A stretch of DNA of 7,349 nucleotides from Thermoproteota archaeon (GTDB lineage Archaea > Thermoproteota > Methanomethylicia > Methanomethylicales > B66-G16), in assembly GCA_003649085.1 (NCBI GenBank), contig QMQV01000069.1, positions 1 through 7,349 on the forward strand. The letters are read 5' to 3'. Both the position numbers and the translations under genes were made by a program. A model generated the notes under the pieces. That model was not told the origin of the DNA, did no database searches, and saw only the letters and a program-made list of their open reading frames with translations. Positions 5,281-7,349 of the stretch are shown here, in pieces. Within the stretch, counting starts at the first letter, position 1. Each line of letters begins with the position of its first letter.

Positions 5281-7349
5281 TTGACTTTCCCAACTGTTGA
5301 AGATCGATGGGTTTTAATGTCGGCTTTCTTTAAGGAGAAGGGGCTTGTACGCCAACACCTAGATTCATATAACGATTTTGTTAAAAACCAGCTTCAAGCT
5401 ACTGTAGATGAGCAGGGTGTTATTGAAACTGATATCCCTGGCTTTAAGATAAAGTTGGGCAAGATCGAGGTCGAGTATCCAACTGTTCAAGAAGCTGATG
5501 GCTCTACAAAGCCCTTATTGCCTATGGAAGCTCGCCTAAGAAACCTAACGTATTCATCTGCCATATACCTGTGGGTTACTCCTGTAGTAGATGGCTATGA
5601 AGAGGAGCCTATGCGCGTCTACATCGGCAGATTGCCCATAATGGTCAAATCCGCTTACTGCCCGCTATCGCAGATGTCTCGTGAGGAGCTCATCAGCATA
5701 GGGGAAGACCCCGATGACCCAGGCGGCTACTTCATAATCAACGGCTCAGAGCGCGTCATCGTAACACAAGAAGACTTAGCTGTTAACAGGGTCTTGGTCG
5801 ACGTCGGAGGAGCTGGCTCATCAGCTACTCACGTAGCTAAAGTCTTCTCGTCGACAGCTGGCTTAAGAGCTCCCGTAACCCTTGAGCGCTTGCGTGACGG
5901 CACGCTACAAGTATCGTTCCCAGCAATTCCAGGTAAGCTGCCTTTCGCTGTCGTAATGATGGCCCTCGGGCTTAAATCAGATAAGGAGATCGTTGAGGCA
6001 GTCTCCTTAGACCCCGAAATCCAGAAGCACTTAATCCCGTCGATTGAGCAAGCTGCTAGCATTGGCAGCGTTGAAGACGCTCTAGACTACATAGGTAATA
6101 GGGTCGCTGTAGGTCAGACGAGAGAGTATAGGATTAAGAGAGCTGCTCAAATCCTAGACAAGTACTTCCTACCCCACTTAGGCTCCTCGCCTGAAGATAG
6201 GAAGAAGAAGGCTTATTACCTTGGACAAATGGCTGAGCGCTTGCTAGAGCTTGTCTTAGGCAAGCGCCCACCAGATGACAAAGACCACTACGCTAACAAG
6301 AGGCTTAAGCTTGCAGGCGACCTCTTAGCAAGCTTGTTTAGAGTTGCGTTCAAGAGCTTCTGTAGAGACCTCAAATATCAGCTTGAAAGAGCTAAGAGCA
6401 GGAGCAAGAAGGTGACCATACAAACCCTAGTTAGAGCTGACGTGATCACAGAAAGGCTTAGACACGCATTGGCTACAGGCAACTGGGTTGGAGGCAAAGC
6501 TGGCGTAAGCCAGCTTCTCGACCGCACAAACTACCTCTCAACGCTAAGCCACCTTAGGAGAGTTGTCTCACCACTAAGCAGAAGCCAGCCACACTTCGAA
6601 GCGAGAGATCTACACCCGACGCAGTGGGGCAAGCTTTGCCCAAATGAGACGCCCGAAGGACCTAACTGCGGCTTAGTAAAGAACTTAGCCTTAATGGCCT
6701 ACATCTCGGTAGGCACCGATGAGAGAGCTATTGAGGAGCTTCTATACGATCAAGGAGTTGAGCCAATAGAGACTGCTCGCAAGAAAGGGCTTAAGGGAGC
6801 TAAAGTCTTCCTCAATGGCCGCTTAATAGGCATATACGCGAAGGCTGACCCCGAGCTCCTCGTAGCTGAGATACGTAAGCTTAGGAGAAGAGGCTTAATC
6901 AGCAATGAGGTGAACGTAGCCAAGTACAGGGTGACAGACGTAGATGAAATACACGTAAACTGCGATGCTGGAAGAGTTAGGCGCCCGCTAATAATAGTTG
7001 AAAACGGCGTTCCAAAGCTAAAGCCAATTCACGTAGAGAGGTTAAAGAGCGGAGAATGGGTTTGGAATGACCTAGTTAAGGAAGGCATTGTAGAGTACTT
7101 AGACGCTGAAGAAGAGGAAAACGCCTACATAGCTCTTAACCCAGAGGAGCTGACACCTGAACACACGCACTTAGAGATCGCCCCAGCTACAATACTGGGC
7201 ATCTGTGCATCGATGATACCCTTCGCTGAAGCAAACCAGTCTCCCAGAAATACCTATGGAGCAGCTATGGTCAAGCAAGCTCTAGGCTTAAGCGCGCCAA
7301 ACGCTTTAAAGCGCGTCGACTCACGTGGGCACCTGCTACACTATCCTGA
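5281..7349 (+). CDS. rpoB: DNA-directed RNA polymerase subunit B (Rpo2), 3' end outside the window
   Basis: The frame is open for 689 codons from TTG 5281 to the window end and ends in a partial codon. It forms half of the RNA polymerase active centre. The N-terminal part reads VEDRWVLMSAFFKEKGLVRQHLDSYNDFV, the usual protrusion start (given here only as an identifying stretch: residues 6-34). Then come the lobe (GRLPIMVKSAYCPL, about 117-130), the ING-SERVI element (about 154-160), the fork region (NWVGGKAGVSQLLDRTNYLS, about 401-420), the ARDLHPTQWGKLCPNETPEG block (441-460), and HTHLEIAPATILGICASMIP followed by NQSPRNTYGAAMVKQALG (about 628-669). The sequence passes through the region where methanogens and some others split the subunit into B'' and B', so here it is a single chain. 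The hybrid-binding and clamp regions lie beyond the window. rpoA1 and rpoA2 would be expected to follow. Confidence 0.97.
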   Translation, partial: MTFPTVEDRWVLMSAFFKEKGLVRQHLDSYNDFVKNQLQATVDEQGVIETDIPGFKIKLGKIEVEYPTVQEADGSTKPLLPMEARLRNLTYSSAIYLWVTPVVDGYEEEPMRVYIGRLPIMVKSAYCPLSQMSREELISIGEDPDDPGGYFIINGSERVIVTQEDLAVNRVLVDVGGAGSSATHVAKVFSSTAGLRAPVTLERLRDGTLQVSFPAIPGKLPFAVVMMALGLKSDKEIVEAVSLDPEIQKHLIPSIEQAASIGSVEDALDYIGNRVAVGQTREYRIKRAAQILDKYFLPHLGSSPEDRKKKAYYLGQMAERLLELVLGKRPPDDKDHYANKRLKLAGDLLASLFRVAFKSFCRDLKYQLERAKSRSKKVTIQTLVRADVITERLRHALATGNWVGGKAGVSQLLDRTNYLSTLSHLRRVVSPLSRSQPHFEARDLHPTQWGKLCPNETPEGPNCGLVKNLALMAYISVGTDERAIEELLYDQGVEPIETARKKGLKGAKVFLNGRLIGIYAKADPELLVAEIRKLRRRGLISNEVNVAKYRVTDVDEIHVNCDAGRVRRPLIIVENGVPKLKPIHVERLKSGEWVWNDLVKEGIVEYLDAEEEENAYIALNPEELTPEHTHLEIAPATILGICASMIPFAEANQSPRNTYGAAMVKQALGLSAPNALKRVDSRGHLLHYP

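Noticed and set aside
5829..6062. Minus-strand open frame within rpoB
   Set aside because: It is a shadow of the strongly conserved rpoB coding sequence.

Overview
The window is archaeal. The evidence is an RNA polymerase H (Rpo5) gene followed by an unsplit archaeal-type B (Rpo2) gene, a tRNA-Tyr(GTA) with C1-G72 and a bulge-helix-bulge intron, GAGGTGA-type ribosome binding sites in front of TTG/GTG starts, and BRE/TATA-like promoters. The fused B subunit fits Thermoproteota, Korarchaeota, Thermococci and related, mostly thermophilic, lineages rather than the methanogens with a split B''/B'. I cannot name the genus.

The left part (1 to about 4690) is accessory. It opens with the tail of a gene (1-285) that looks like the lid and C-terminus of an AAA+ ATPase. 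This overlaps a 449-codon gene (269-1618) with a PD-(D/E)XK nuclease core of the McrC/DUF2357 type, so together they look like an McrBC-like restriction or defence pair. A convergent minus-strand gene (1736-2980) encodes a radical SAM protein of the spore-photoproduct-lyase-like class. To its right is a plus-strand reading frame that begins with a membrane segment and is broken by a frameshift and a stop (about 3022-3353), probably a decayed gene. Two small cysteine-rich proteins (3681-3845, then 3387-3662) form a compact minus-strand operon; the first has only 54 codons and a TTG start, so it is easily missed. A VapBC-like toxin-antitoxin pair follows (4127-4315, 4302-4727). Its PIN toxin seems to have lost two acidic catalytic positions, and its reading frame ends inside the tRNA gene.

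The right part is housekeeping. It holds intron-containing tRNA-Tyr (4692-4828 plus encoded CCA) with its own promoter inside the toxin frame, a T-rich terminator region, a candidate rpoH promoter, rpoH (5039-5272) and rpoB (5281 to the window end, incomplete). rpoH and rpoB are 8 bases apart and are presumably the start of the usual rpoH-rpoB-rpoA operon.

The most notable items are the McrBC-like pair, the tiny zinc-ribbon-like operon, the degenerate toxin running into a tRNA, and the frame-disrupted gene. None is proven to be a new system. The short Cys-rich pair and the radical SAM gene are the least explained.
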